Shown here in pieces: positions 44,580-52,766 of a stretch of DNA of 64,000 bases. Both the position numbers and the translations under genes were made by a program. Under the pieces are notes generated by a model that had not been told where the DNA came from, ran no database searches, and worked only from the letters and a program-made list of their open reading frames with translations. Numbering within the stretch: position 1 is the stretch's first letter; every line of letters starts with the position of its first letter. This stretch comes from CAWHYG01 sp963833505 (GTDB taxonomy: Bacteria; Eisenbacteria; RBG-16-71-46; CAIMUX01), in the NCBI GenBank assembly GCA_963833505.1, contig CAWHYG010000008.1, positions 124,001 to 188,000 of the forward strand. The letters are read 5' to 3'.

Positions 44580-45383
44580 TCAGCTCCCCGTGCTTTGATA
44601 ATGCCGGACCCCGCTTCGCCAAAGGCCCATCGCCGCCAGGAAGAGCGCTCCGGCGGCCGCCGGGGCCAGAAACGGGACGAATCCCGGCAGGCCCAGAGGA
44701 TCGCGCTTCCCGAGGAGAAAGACCGCGGGATAGTAGTTGATGAAGGCCATCGGGATGATGAAGGTGAAGATCGAACGGATCCAGGCTTGATAGATGTACA
44801 TCGGATAGCTGGTCATGAACTGGCCGCCGTAGGTGAACATGTTGACCAGCTCGGCCGTCTGCGGCGTCCAGAACGCCGCCGTGGCTCCCAGGATGAAGAC
44901 CGCGAGAAAGACCAGAACGCCTCCCGCCAGCATGACTCCGAAAAACAGCCACCGCCCCGCGTCCCAGCTTGGATGCAGCAGATGCAGCGCGAGGGCCAGA
45001 GCCAGCGCTCCCTGAAGGAACCGGCCGAATCTCCGGAACTGGAAATCCCCGGTCAGCATCTGGAACGCGATCGGCAGGGGCCGGAGAAGCAGGCGGTCGA
45101 AATCCCCGCGCGACACCCAGCGGTCGAAATCCTGGAACGCTCCCGAGAAGAACTCCGCCAGGCCGAAGGAGACCGCCGAAGTCCCGTACAAGAAGGCGAT
45201 CTCGGGCAGACCCCAGGTGTCGATGCGCTGGAAGCGGCCCAGAAGGATGTACAAGGCGGCGAAATCGAGCGCCGAAACCACGAGGTCGCCCATCGTCTCG
45301 AGAAAAAAGGAAACGCGGTACTGCATCCTCGAGCGAAGCTGCGCGCCGAACAAGCGCCCGTAAAGGCCGAGCCAGCCGCTCAC
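44580..45383 (-). CDS. ABC-2 type permease (DUF990-like), second subunit
   Basis: A 267-residue membrane protein with six predicted helices, for example ALDFAALYILLGRF, LFFGVMLAGGVLVFLAVFILG and FVPFLAPAAAGALFLAAMGLW. The family pattern includes VSRGDFDRLLLRPLP, shared with its sister permease (VRGDIAADLCRPLD). It starts at GTG 45381-45383 with GGAGGGTGAG just upstream, one base after the stop of the preceding permease, so translation is coupled. With the sister protein and the ATPase it would form a heterodimeric exporter. Confidence 0.9.
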   Translation of the reverse strand: MSGWLGLYGRLFGAQLRSRMQYRVSFFLETMGDLVVSALDFAALYILLGRFQRIDTWGLPEIAFLYGTSAVSFGLAEFFSGAFQDFDRWVSRGDFDRLLLRPLPIAFQMLTGDFQFRRFGRFLQGALALALALHLLHPSWDAGRWLFFGVMLAGGVLVFLAVFILGATAAFWTPQTAELVNMFTYGGQFMTSYPMYIYQAWIRSIFTFIIPMAFINYYPAVFLLGKRDPLGLPGFVPFLAPAAAGALFLAAMGLWRSGVRHYQSTGS

Positions 45384-45384
45384 C

Positions 45385-46176
45385 TCACCCTCCGTGGATG
45401 ACCAGCCGGGTCAGCATCCGGCGGAGAAGCCAACGCCCGAACGCGGTCAGGGCGGCCAGCCAGAGAAGCTCGACGGCGAGCGGACGGAGAAAGGCCGCGC
45501 CCTCGAGCTGCCCCAGATAGACGCTGATGGGCAGATGCGCCATGGCGGAGAAGGGAAGCCACTCGGCGACGCGGCGGAGGGCCGCAGGGAAGAAGTTCAG
45601 CGGTACCAGGAAACCGGAGAAGAAGAGGATCGGAGTGGTCACCAGGTAGTTGAGTCCGCGCACGTCGTGCGTCCAGAACGCCAGGCTGCCGACGATGAAT
45701 CGAAAGGTGAAGCTCAGCATCATTCCGGCGGCCACCGCGAGAAGAAACGGGGCCAGGATCCCCGGCCCGCGGGGCAGGCGGGCGTGAAAGAGCCACATCC
45801 CGAGGAGGTAGGTCGGGATTCCGCGGAACACGAGGTAGTAGGCGGCGCGGCCCAGGTCGGTGGCGGCCCAGTAGAAGTGGATGTCCAGCGGACGGCAGAG
45901 GTCGGCGGCGATATCTCCGCGCACGATGGCCTGGGACAGCTCGGAGTTGCCGAAGGCGGACATGACCATGAGGAGCGACTGGCTGATCGTGGCGTAGGTC
46001 ACCGCGTCGCGCGCGGTCAGCCCCCCCATCGTTCCGCGGTGGCGGAAAAGCGCCAGGTAGATGGCCACGTAGACCGACCCGAAGAAGAGGTTGGTGGCGA
46101 GGCCGGCCAGATTGGCGGCCCGGTAGGCCAGGCTGCGCTGGAACGACTTAACGGCCACGTGCAGGTAGAGGGGCAT
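45385..46176 (-). CDS. ABC-2 type permease (DUF990-like), first subunit
   Basis: A 263-residue permease beginning MPLYLHVAVKSFQRSLAYRA at ATG 46174-46176 (GGAGACTCC upstream). The reading frame continues open to 46653 but that part is repeat sequence. Six hydrophobic segments are visible, including LFFGSVYVAIYLALF, LLAVAAGMMLSFTFRFIVG and ILFFSGFLVPLNFFPAAL. It is the first gene of the three-gene exporter operon. A damaged copy of its first third lies at 41428-41668. Confidence 0.9.
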   Translation of the reverse strand: MPLYLHVAVKSFQRSLAYRAANLAGLATNLFFGSVYVAIYLALFRHRGTMGGLTARDAVTYATISQSLLMVMSAFGNSELSQAIVRGDIAADLCRPLDIHFYWAATDLGRAAYYLVFRGIPTYLLGMWLFHARLPRGPGILAPFLLAVAAGMMLSFTFRFIVGSLAFWTHDVRGLNYLVTTPILFFSGFLVPLNFFPAALRRVAEWLPFSAMAHLPISVYLGQLEGAAFLRPLAVELLWLAALTAFGRWLLRRMLTRLVIHGG

Positions 46177-46403
46177 GGAGTCTCCGTGTGGACTTTCCTT
46201 CTCACGCGCCTGCAAGACTGCCGGGCAGGTGGACTTTCGCGCCCACGCGCCGGTGGGACCGCCGGGGCACGATACCACGTTTCTGGCCCCGCAAGTGGTC
46301 TCGTTCGGCTTCCCTCTGTCACCGGCGCGGATCAGCCTCTCTGGGCCCCTTTGCGTGACAGCCGCGGATCGGCTTCTCGGCGTCTCTGCGCTTGACACCC
46401 GCC

Positions 46404-46551
46404 GATCAGCGCTTCGGAGCCCTTGCGCCCCAAAGCCTACGCGGACCGGTCGTCGGCCCCTGCTCCTCGCGGCTCCGCGCACGGTCGTGCGCTCCCGCCG
46501 CACTCCGCATGGCCCTCCTTCATGGTCCGCTCCGGCTTCAAAGCGCAAGGG
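46404..46551 (-). repeat. Single inverted copy of the 182-bp array unit
   Basis: Read on the minus strand, this stretch repeats most of the tandem unit found at 48218-48763 (CCGGAGCGGACCATG, GGAGGGCCATGCGGAGTG, GGGCCGACGACCGGTCCGCG and TAGGCTTTGGGGCGCAAGGG), with several substitutions. It sits in the 690-bp gap upstream of the serpin, so the serpin is bracketed by inverted copies. The rest of the gap contains no gene. Confidence 0.85.
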
Positions 46552-46863
46552 CAGGAACCGCCGGTGTGCGCATCGGTTGTGCCACTTGAGCTGAGCGGCC
46601 GATGTCCGCCGGCAGCGTCGGTCGCGGGCTCTCTCGACTTCGCACCATTCCATACGGCCGCGCCGGCGGATTGCGCCGCCGGTTCCAGCGAGGTATCATG
46701 AAGAGGCGTTGGTCGTGTGCGAGACACCCAGTCGGGAGGACCCGCGATGCGCGCATGCCCTGGCCGCTTTTCAGCCCGCCCCATCCGCCCGGCCCCGGAT
46801 GCCGTCACCGACAGGTCCGGGCCGAACCAGCCGCGAGCCGCTCTGATCGAGCGTTTCAGGAAC

Positions 46864-48132
46864 ATGGAGCGCGCCGGCGGAGTGCTCATCGTCCCGCTTC
46901 TGACGGCGGCGCTTCTCCTTTCCGGCTGCGGCGGGAAACAGGCCACGCGCCCTCCGGATCCGTTCCAGGTCCGCCAGATCCCGAGCTCTCTGCAATCCGA
47001 CCTTCAGCCGGTCGTGGACGGCAATACCGCCTTCGCGTTCGATCTCTACGGCCGTCTGCGCCCGCAGACCGGGAACCTCTTTCTCTCTCCCTACAGCATC
47101 TCGACCGCCTTCGCCATGACCTGGGCCGGCGCGCGTGGGATCACGGAATCCGAGATGGCGAAGGTCCTGCATTTCCCCTTCGGCCAGGACCAGCTCCATC
47201 CGGTCTTTGGCGCGGTCCAGCGCAGCCTGGAAAGGGGAGCGTCTCTCGGCGGGTATGAGCTTCGGATCGCCGATCGCCTCTGGGGGGAAAAGGGCTACCC
47301 CTGGCTGGACGCCTTTCTCGCCGTGACGCGAGACGACTATGAGGCGGAGTTGCAGCCGATGAGCTTCGACTCCGATCCGGAGGGCTGCCGGCAGACGATC
47401 AACCAGTGGATCGGGACGGTCACCGCGGGGCGCATCCCCGATCTCCTTCCGGCCGGAAGCATCGATCCGACCACCAGGCTGGTGCTGACCAACGCCATCT
47501 ACTTCCAGGGGACCTGGGCCGTCCTTTTCGACCCGAGCGACACGCGTTCCGAGGCCTTCCATACCGCTTCCGGAAGCGCTGTCGTCGTGCCCATGATGCA
47601 TCTCCATTCCCGATTCGGCTACGCGGAGGCGAACGGAGCGCAGGTGCTGGAAATGCCGTATTCCGGCGGCGACCTCAGCATGGTCTTTCTGCTGCCTGAT
47701 TCCGGGCGCTCTTTGGACGCGCTGGAGAACAACCTCACGGCGCAGAACCTGACCGCCTGGCTTGGATCCCTGCGTCCGCTCGATCTGGACGTCGCGATCC
47801 CCCGCTTCGATTTCAGCTCCGCTTTCTCCCTGCCCGGCGTGCTCTCTGCTTTGGGAATGCCGTCGGCCTTCGACCCGAGCTCCGCCGACTTCCTGGGAAT
47901 GGATGGTGGAACCGGCGGCGCATCCGATCTCTACATCACCGGTGCGTTTCACCAGGCCTCCGTGCACGTCGATGAAAAGGGCTCGGTAGCTGCAGGCTCA
48001 ACCGGCATCATCATCGGACCGACCAGCGCCGGCGCCAGCTTCACGGCCGACCATCCCTTCGTCTTCCTGATCCATGACGAGGTGACGGGAAGCGTTCTCT
48101 TCCTGGGAAGGGTCGTGGATCCGAGCCAGTAG
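46864..48132 (+). CDS. Serpin lipoprotein (serine/cysteine protease inhibitor)
   Basis: From ATG 46864 (AGGAAC upstream) the 422-residue product begins with a 22-residue lipoprotein signal ending LLLSGC. An in-frame ATG at 46747 has GGGAGG but would put 39 charged residues before the signal, so I disfavour it. The serpin fold is complete: NTAFAFDLYGRL, LFLSPYSISTAFAMTWAGA, TRLVLTNAIYFQGTW, MVFLLPD and the C-terminal FTADHPFVFLIHDE. The reactive-centre hinge is VHVDEKGSVAAGSTGIII, close to the inhibitory E-x-G-x-x-A-A-x-x-T pattern, so trapping of proteases is likely. Anchored to a membrane, it may protect the cell from host, predator or its own proteases; this is inference. Confidence 0.93.
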   Translation: MERAGGVLIVPLLTAALLLSGCGGKQATRPPDPFQVRQIPSSLQSDLQPVVDGNTAFAFDLYGRLRPQTGNLFLSPYSISTAFAMTWAGARGITESEMAKVLHFPFGQDQLHPVFGAVQRSLERGASLGGYELRIADRLWGEKGYPWLDAFLAVTRDDYEAELQPMSFDSDPEGCRQTINQWIGTVTAGRIPDLLPAGSIDPTTRLVLTNAIYFQGTWAVLFDPSDTRSEAFHTASGSAVVVPMMHLHSRFGYAEANGAQVLEMPYSGGDLSMVFLLPDSGRSLDALENNLTAQNLTAWLGSLRPLDLDVAIPRFDFSSAFSLPGVLSALGMPSAFDPSSADFLGMDGGTGGASDLYITGAFHQASVHVDEKGSVAAGSTGIIIGPTSAGASFTADHPFVFLIHDEVTGSVLFLGRVVDPSQ

Positions 48133-48169
48133 CCGCGACGATGGGCCTGATGGCAGGGGCTCCGAGACG

Positions 48170-48814
48170 CTGATCAAGGCGGTCCGCGCAGGCTCCGGTG
48201 TGCAAGGGCCCCGAGGCGCTGATCAGCGGGAGCCCGAGGCGCAGAACGGCCGTCCACGCCCTTGCGATCCGAAGCCGGAGCGGACCATGGAGGAGGGCCA
48301 TGCGGAGTGCGGCGGGAGCGCACGCCGGTGCGCGGAGCCGCGCGGAGCAGGGGCCGACGACCGGTCCGCGTAGGCTTTGGGGCGCAAGGGCTCCGAGACG
48401 CTGATCAGCGGGAGCCCCAGGCGCTGAACCTCCGTCCACGCCCTTGCGATCCGAAGCCGGAGCGGACCATGGAGGAGGGCCATGCGGAGTGCGGCGGGAG
48501 CGCACGCCGGTGCGCGGAGCCGCGCGGAGCAGGGGCCGACGACCGGTCCGCGTAGGCTTTGGGGCGCAAGGGCTCCGAGACGCTGATCAGCGGGAGCCCC
48601 AGGCGCTGAACCTCCGTCCACGCCCTTGCGATCCGAAGCCGGAGCGGACCATGGAGGAGGGCCATGCGGAGTGCGGCGGGAGCGCACGCCGGTGCGCGGA
48701 GCCGCGCGGAGCAGGGGCCGACGACCGGTCCGCGTAGGCTTTGGGGCGCAAGGGCTCCGAGACGCTGATCAAGGCGGTCCGCGCAGGCTCCGGGGCGCAA
48801 GGGCTCCGATGCGC
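48170..48814. repeat. Tandem array of three 182-bp units with shared ~48-bp ends
   Basis: Unit starts (GCTGATCAGCGGGAGCCC) lie at 48218, 48400 and 48582, and the next partial start is at 48764, an exact 182-bp period. Units 2 and 3 are identical as far as I can read; unit 1 differs at a few bases. The array is framed on both sides by a short variant, GCTGATCAAGGCGGTCCGCG plus about 28 bp (from 48170 and from 48764). Apparent ORFs inside are period artefacts. Confidence 0.92.
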
Positions 48815-48824
48815 TGATCACGAG

Positions 48825-49193
48825 CTACCCCTGCGTGAAAACCCAGCGGTGCCCTTCGGGATCGTCCAGCTCGAATTCGCGCTCCCCCCACGGACGGGTC
48901 ACCGGCGCCTCCAAGGGCCGGTTCTCCAGCAAATGGTCGATGGGCACCAGCCCCCGCTCGCGGACGAGCCGGAAGAACCGGTCGACGTCGGAGACGATCG
49001 CGTGGATGGCGGGGCAGTCCTTGCCCGAAGTCTTTTCGGACGGGCGCAGGATGATCTCGGCCGCCCCGAAGCGGAACCAGTGGGCGCCCTCTTCCCCGCG
49101 CAGGTACTCGAATCCGACCTTCTCGTACCACCAGCGCGCGGCCTCCGCGTCGCGGCAATAGAGAACCAGGTGGTGCAAGCCGCCGATCCGCAC
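48825..49193 (-). CDS. VOC superfamily (glyoxalase/bleomycin-resistance-like) protein
   Basis: A 122-residue protein with the paired beta-alpha-beta-beta-beta fold of the VOC family. It opens GGLHHLVLYCRDAEAARWWYE (metal-ligand His near residue 7) and closes with REFELDDPEGHRWVF (metal-ligand Glu). These proteins bind a divalent metal and act as isomerases, dioxygenases, thiol transferases or drug-binding proteins; the exact reaction cannot be told. GTG 49191-49193 starts 12 bases after the peroxiredoxin stop, so the two are translationally linked, perhaps both in oxidative or electrophile defence. Confidence 0.85.
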   Translation of the reverse strand: MRIGGLHHLVLYCRDAEAARWWYEKVGFEYLRGEEGAHWFRFGAAEIILRPSEKTSGKDCPAIHAIVSDVDRFFRLVRERGLVPIDHLLENRPLEAPVTRPWGEREFELDDPEGHRWVFTQG

Positions 49194-49205
49194 GGCAGGT
49201 CAGCC

Positions 49206-49847
49206 TCAGTGGACCCCGGCGATCGCCTTCTTCAAGGCTTCGTAGTCGGTCTGGTCCTTGACCGAGTAGGCAGTGTTCTCATAGGCGATGCGGCCGTCGG
49301 ATCCGACCACGAAGACGGTACGCTGGTTGAATCCGGACTTGGGATTGAAGCTGCCGTATTCCCCGGCCACCTCGTGTTTCACGTCCGAAAGCAGCCGGAA
49401 GGGAAGCTTCTGCTCCCGCGCCCAGGCCCGATGCGCGAACGGCTGATCGCCGGAGATCGCCCAGACCGTGACCTTGAGGTTCGCCAGATCGGCGATTCCA
49501 TCGCGGAAGGTGCAGACCTCGCGGGTGCAACCCGGGCTCCAGTCCGCCGGATAGAAAGCCAGAAGCACGGGACCGTGCTTGACGGCTTCCGCCAGCGGCT
49601 CGCCCTGGAAGAGGATGGTGTCGGCGGTGGCGTAAGGCAACGTGAAGTCGGGCGCGGGATCACCCGTTTTCGGCGCCGGATGCGAGGAGTCGACGGCGGC
49701 GGAATCGCGCGGCCCGGCCGGCGACGCGCCTGCCTTCGCGGCCAACGAAAGCGCCGTTCCGGCCAGGACGACAGACAGGAAGAGACGACCGGCCGCCGGA
49801 ATTCGGGCGGCGATACGGGAACAGAGGGACGGGCGGGACGCATGCAT
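49206..49847 (-). CDS. Exported Bcp/AhpE-type peroxiredoxin
   Basis: A 213-residue thiol peroxidase with a signal peptide (AGRLFLSVVLAGTALSLAAKAGA). The active-site loop is FYPADWSPGCTREVC. The peroxidatic cysteine is in PGC; the usual threonine three residues before is replaced by serine, a known functional variant. A second cysteine five residues later fits the Bcp-type resolving position. TVFVVGSDGRIAYENT completes the fold. It would reduce peroxides in the periplasm. ATG 49845-49847 with AAGGAACC upstream; the open frame reaches 50021 but lacks support. The VOC gene follows after 12 bp. Confidence 0.9.
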   Translation of the reverse strand: MHASRPSLCSRIAARIPAAGRLFLSVVLAGTALSLAAKAGASPAGPRDSAAVDSSHPAPKTGDPAPDFTLPYATADTILFQGEPLAEAVKHGPVLLAFYPADWSPGCTREVCTFRDGIADLANLKVTVWAISGDQPFAHRAWAREQKLPFRLLSDVKHEVAGEYGSFNPKSGFNQRTVFVVGSDGRIAYENTAYSVKDQTDYEALKKAIAGVH

Positions 49848-50084
49848 CGTGGTCGGTTCCTTTTCGGTGGGATGGTTGATCTCGAATGCTGCCGGCGGAG
49901 CGGCGGAACGAACCAGGATACCCCGGTGACGGAGGTTTGTCTCACATTCGGAAGTTCCGGTGGTGGATCGGAGCCCACCGCCGACCCGTTGGTGGATCAG
50001 AGTCCGCCGCCGAAGTTCCAATCCCGCCGGGCTCCCAAGACGAGCCGGATCCCGGCGGGATCTTTGGATCGACGCCAGACCGCT

Positions 50085-50706
50085 CTACTTCTCGCTGAGA
50101 GCCTCGTGGACTCGTCCCACCAACTGGGCCGACGGAGTCAGGGTCTTGTCCCCTTCATTCTTCCACTTCGCCGGACAGGCCTCCGCTTCCTTCCCGTAGA
50201 GGTACAGATTGGCCTTGAACTTCCGCATCAGCTCATCGATGTTGCGCCCCAGGTTGTAGAGGTTGATCTCCGAAGTCAGGAGAATCCCCTTCGGATTGAT
50301 GATGAAGACGCCGCGCAGGGCGTTTCCGGTCCCGGGATCGTAGACGCCGAACAGCTTCGAGATCGCGCCGGTCCGATCCGCCCCCATCGGGTAGCGGACA
50401 TCGCTCAACTCTCGCTCATGGCGCTTCCAGGCCAGAATGGACGTACTCCGTGTCCGTGCTTACGGTGACGATCTCCGCCCCGAGCTTCTGGAACTTCTCG
50501 TATTGCTCGGCCAGGGCCGCGAATTCCGTGGCGCAGACGAAAGTGAAGTCCGCCGGGTAGAAGAACAGGATGGACCACTTGCCCTTGGCCTTCAGATCGG
50601 ACAGGCGGATCGTGCCGAAATCCTCCTTGAGCGGGTTGTAGACCGTGATCGTGAAGTCAGGTACCTCCTGGCCCAGGCGAATCGTTGGCAACTCCTTCCC
50701 TTCCAT
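50085..50706 (-). CDS. AhpC/Prx1-type 2-Cys peroxiredoxin, frameshifted
   Basis: Two frames make one peroxiredoxin. ATG 50704-50706 (AAGGAGACACCCGTC upstream) opens MEGKELPTIRLGQEVPDF and runs to the peroxidatic site FFYPADFTFVCATEF and TVSTDTEYVHS. At about 50436 one surplus base (GGCC for GCC) sends it to a stop at 50416. The other frame continues as AWKRHERELSDVRYPMGADRTG and ends at 50085 with EACPAKWKNEG, whose cysteine is the resolving residue. As read, the protein would be cut to 96 residues without its resolving cysteine. An assembly error is as likely as a real lesion, because everything else is intact. Confidence 0.85.
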
Positions 50707-51389
50707 GACGGGTGTCTCCTTTTCTCACCAGCCCCCCGACGGGACCCCCTACGGCGACTCCACAAGATCGGGCCCGGCGCTCCCGACCAGGGAAGACCGG
50801 GCGACATGCGATGACCTTAGCGCAGACTCCGTCGCCGGGAAATCCCCGCGAACGCGACCGGCAGGATCACCGCCCGCGGATTCCGCCCGTTTTCCCGGGT
50901 CGATCGCCGGCTCTTTCGCGCTCCAGCCGGTTTTTCAATCGGGAAAACGCCGGATGTCGAAACCGGCATCCTCTCGGAACCCGGCCGCCGGGTGCTGGTA
51001 TGCCCCTGTTGCGCCTCTCGCCCGGACCGCAGGGCCGGGACGCAGCCAGGATGGTTCGATCAAGCATTGCAGGAGCCGCCTCCGTTCCCCGTGGACGCCG
51101 GCGGTTTCCGGCGCGCGGCGTGGACCCTCAATCCGGATCCAGGCGGCGCGCATTTCCGCCCCGGGTGCTCCTCCTGACATCCGGGGCGGGTTCTTTTTCG
51201 GCCGCCGATCGTGCCTCTTCTTCCTGGCGACCGTTCGATCGGGATCGTTCGCTCCGGCCGGTGGCGCCGCAAGGCGCGGTGGCCGTTGCCCACGGGCGCC
51301 CTGCACCGGTTCGGGAACCGTTCAGGCTTTTCAGAGATCGTCCGCCCATCGGTCCGCGAGAAAAGGGGCTGGAGGAGAGTGGACGAAAC
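50707..51389. other. 683-bp gap without a recognised gene
   Basis: The stretch between the divergent peroxiredoxin and the TolC-like gene contains only frames of arginine/proline-rich composition, as expected from random high-GC sequence. No repeat, hairpin or RNA was recognised. It must hold the promoters of both flanking units. Confidence 0.4.
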
Positions 51390-52766
51390 ATGGTCGAGCC
51401 GTCGCTGCCGGTCGAACGGGGTCATGGCGGAGGTGTCGCGGCTGGATTCCTGGCCCTGATCCTCGTCGCGGGCATGGGCCGGACCTGCGCCGCCGAAGCC
51501 GGCTCGCCGCCGGTTCCCGACTCTCTCACCATCATGGAGTGCGCAACCCTCGCGGCCCGCACGGCCCCCGAGGTCCGAATCGCCGTCTCCGAGCTTCAAG
51601 CGGCCCGCTTCGACTCCGCCGGCACCTCCCGGAACAGCCGGCCCCGAGTGGGCTTCTTCGCACACGCCATGGTGGCGCCGGAGGGATTCTACGATCCCAT
51701 CATCACGAACCTCGGCGAGTACGAGATCAAAGCCGGCATCGAGCTGCCCTTGAGCGACGGCGGCGCCCGCGCTCGAGCCCGGGCCCGCGCGGCGAACCAG
51801 GCCGGAAAGGCCATTTCCGGGCGGGATCAATCGACGCGCGAGGCGGCGTTGCGGGCGGCCGCCCTGGCGGCGGAGATCCTGGCCTCCCGTGAAACGGAGA
51901 GCGCGGAAGTCAGTTCCTACGGGTGGCTGAACGATCTCGCGACCTTGATTCGCTCCGGCGTGCGCGGCGGAACGAGCGGACCGTCCGATCTGCTGCGCGT
52001 GTCCTTGGAGCAGGACGCGGTGGAGGCCGCCCTGGCGGAAACGCGCGCCGATCTCGGATCCAAGGAGAGAGAGCTGGGGCAGCTCCTCGGCGGGCCGCCG
52101 GGCTCGGAACCGAAGGTCCGCCCGCCCGGGCCGAACACGGACTTCCCGCCGACGGCGGAGGACTCCGTACGGGTGGTCGCGCGCATCGCGAGGCTTCCCG
52201 AGGTCCTTGGCAGGCAGTTCGAGGCCTTGAAGGCGCAGCTCGATCTCGCCGACGCCGAACATGCGAAGGCCCTGACGATCGGCGTTTCCGCCGACGCCGG
52301 TCTGGCCGGATCCAATCTGACGACCTTGGTTCCACCGGAAGTGCGCGCCGGGGATCCGGACGCCGATTTCGCGGATCGCCTGCGCCGCGACAAGGGCGCC
52401 TCCCTCACGGTCGACCTCGACCGCCCACTGATCGAACCGGGCGCCGGATCGGTCACGGAGGCGCGCCGCGCGGATGCCGGCGCGGCCGGTCTGGCCTTGA
52501 CCACCGAGGAGGACACGCAGATGCGCGCCGCCCTCGATCTCCTGGAGCGATGGCGCATCGCCTCGCAGCGTCTGGCGGCAGCGGGGCAGACGGCGGAGCG
52601 GGCGGAGACGAATCTCCTCCGGGTCAAGAGCCTGTATGTGGCCGGCGAGCTGGGTCTCCTCGACGTTCTCGACGCGCGGCGGATCCTTGATGACGCCCGG
52701 GAACGCCTCGCCGAAGCGCACGAGGCCAGCCGGGAAGCTCGGATCGAAACGGAGGTGCAACCGTGA
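51390..52766 (+). CDS. TolC-family outer membrane efflux protein
   Basis: I start at ATG 51390 (GGAGGAG about 13 bases upstream), giving a signal peptide (GVAAGFLALILVAGMGRTCA) and 458 residues. The two long coiled-coil halves of an OEP protein are visible: SLTIMECATLAARTAPEVRI...AALAAEILASRETESAEV and MRAALDLLERWRIASQRL...AGELGLLDVLDARRILDDAR. The second carries the typical repeat ending. It would form the trimeric outer-membrane channel for the RND pump. Its stop overlaps the start of the adaptor (GTGA), so the three genes form a tight operon. Sequence diverges from CusC/OprM in the periplasmic entrance. A frame open back to 50712 is not coding. Confidence 0.88.
   Translation: MVEPSLPVERGHGGGVAAGFLALILVAGMGRTCAAEAGSPPVPDSLTIMECATLAARTAPEVRIAVSELQAARFDSAGTSRNSRPRVGFFAHAMVAPEGFYDPIITNLGEYEIKAGIELPLSDGGARARARARAANQAGKAISGRDQSTREAALRAAALAAEILASRETESAEVSSYGWLNDLATLIRSGVRGGTSGPSDLLRVSLEQDAVEAALAETRADLGSKERELGQLLGGPPGSEPKVRPPGPNTDFPPTAEDSVRVVARIARLPEVLGRQFEALKAQLDLADAEHAKALTIGVSADAGLAGSNLTTLVPPEVRAGDPDADFADRLRRDKGASLTVDLDRPLIEPGAGSVTEARRADAGAAGLALTTEEDTQMRAALDLLERWRIASQRLAAAGQTAERAETNLLRVKSLYVAGELGLLDVLDARRILDDARERLAEAHEASREARIETEVQP

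Noticed and set aside
46747..46863. Longer start for the serpin at ATG 46747
   Set aside because: The ribosome binding site GGGAGG is good, but 39 mostly charged residues would precede the lipoprotein signal. ATG 46864 gives a textbook 22-residue signal. Kept as the alternative start.
48170..48814. CRISPR array
   Set aside because: The whole 182-bp unit is repeated, with no short repeat/unique spacer alternation and no cas genes.
48262..48817. Repeated 97- to 154-codon frames on both strands within the tandem array
   Set aside because: They recur every 182 bp because the repeat is read through. The repeat length is not a multiple of three in a single frame, there is no ribosome binding site, and the frames are equally long on both strands.
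50992..51177. A small frame beginning MLVCPCCASRPDRRAG upstream of the TolC gene
   Set aside because: The CxxC could suggest a zinc ribbon, but there is no ribosome binding site, no second cysteine pair, and the rest is random-looking high-GC sequence.
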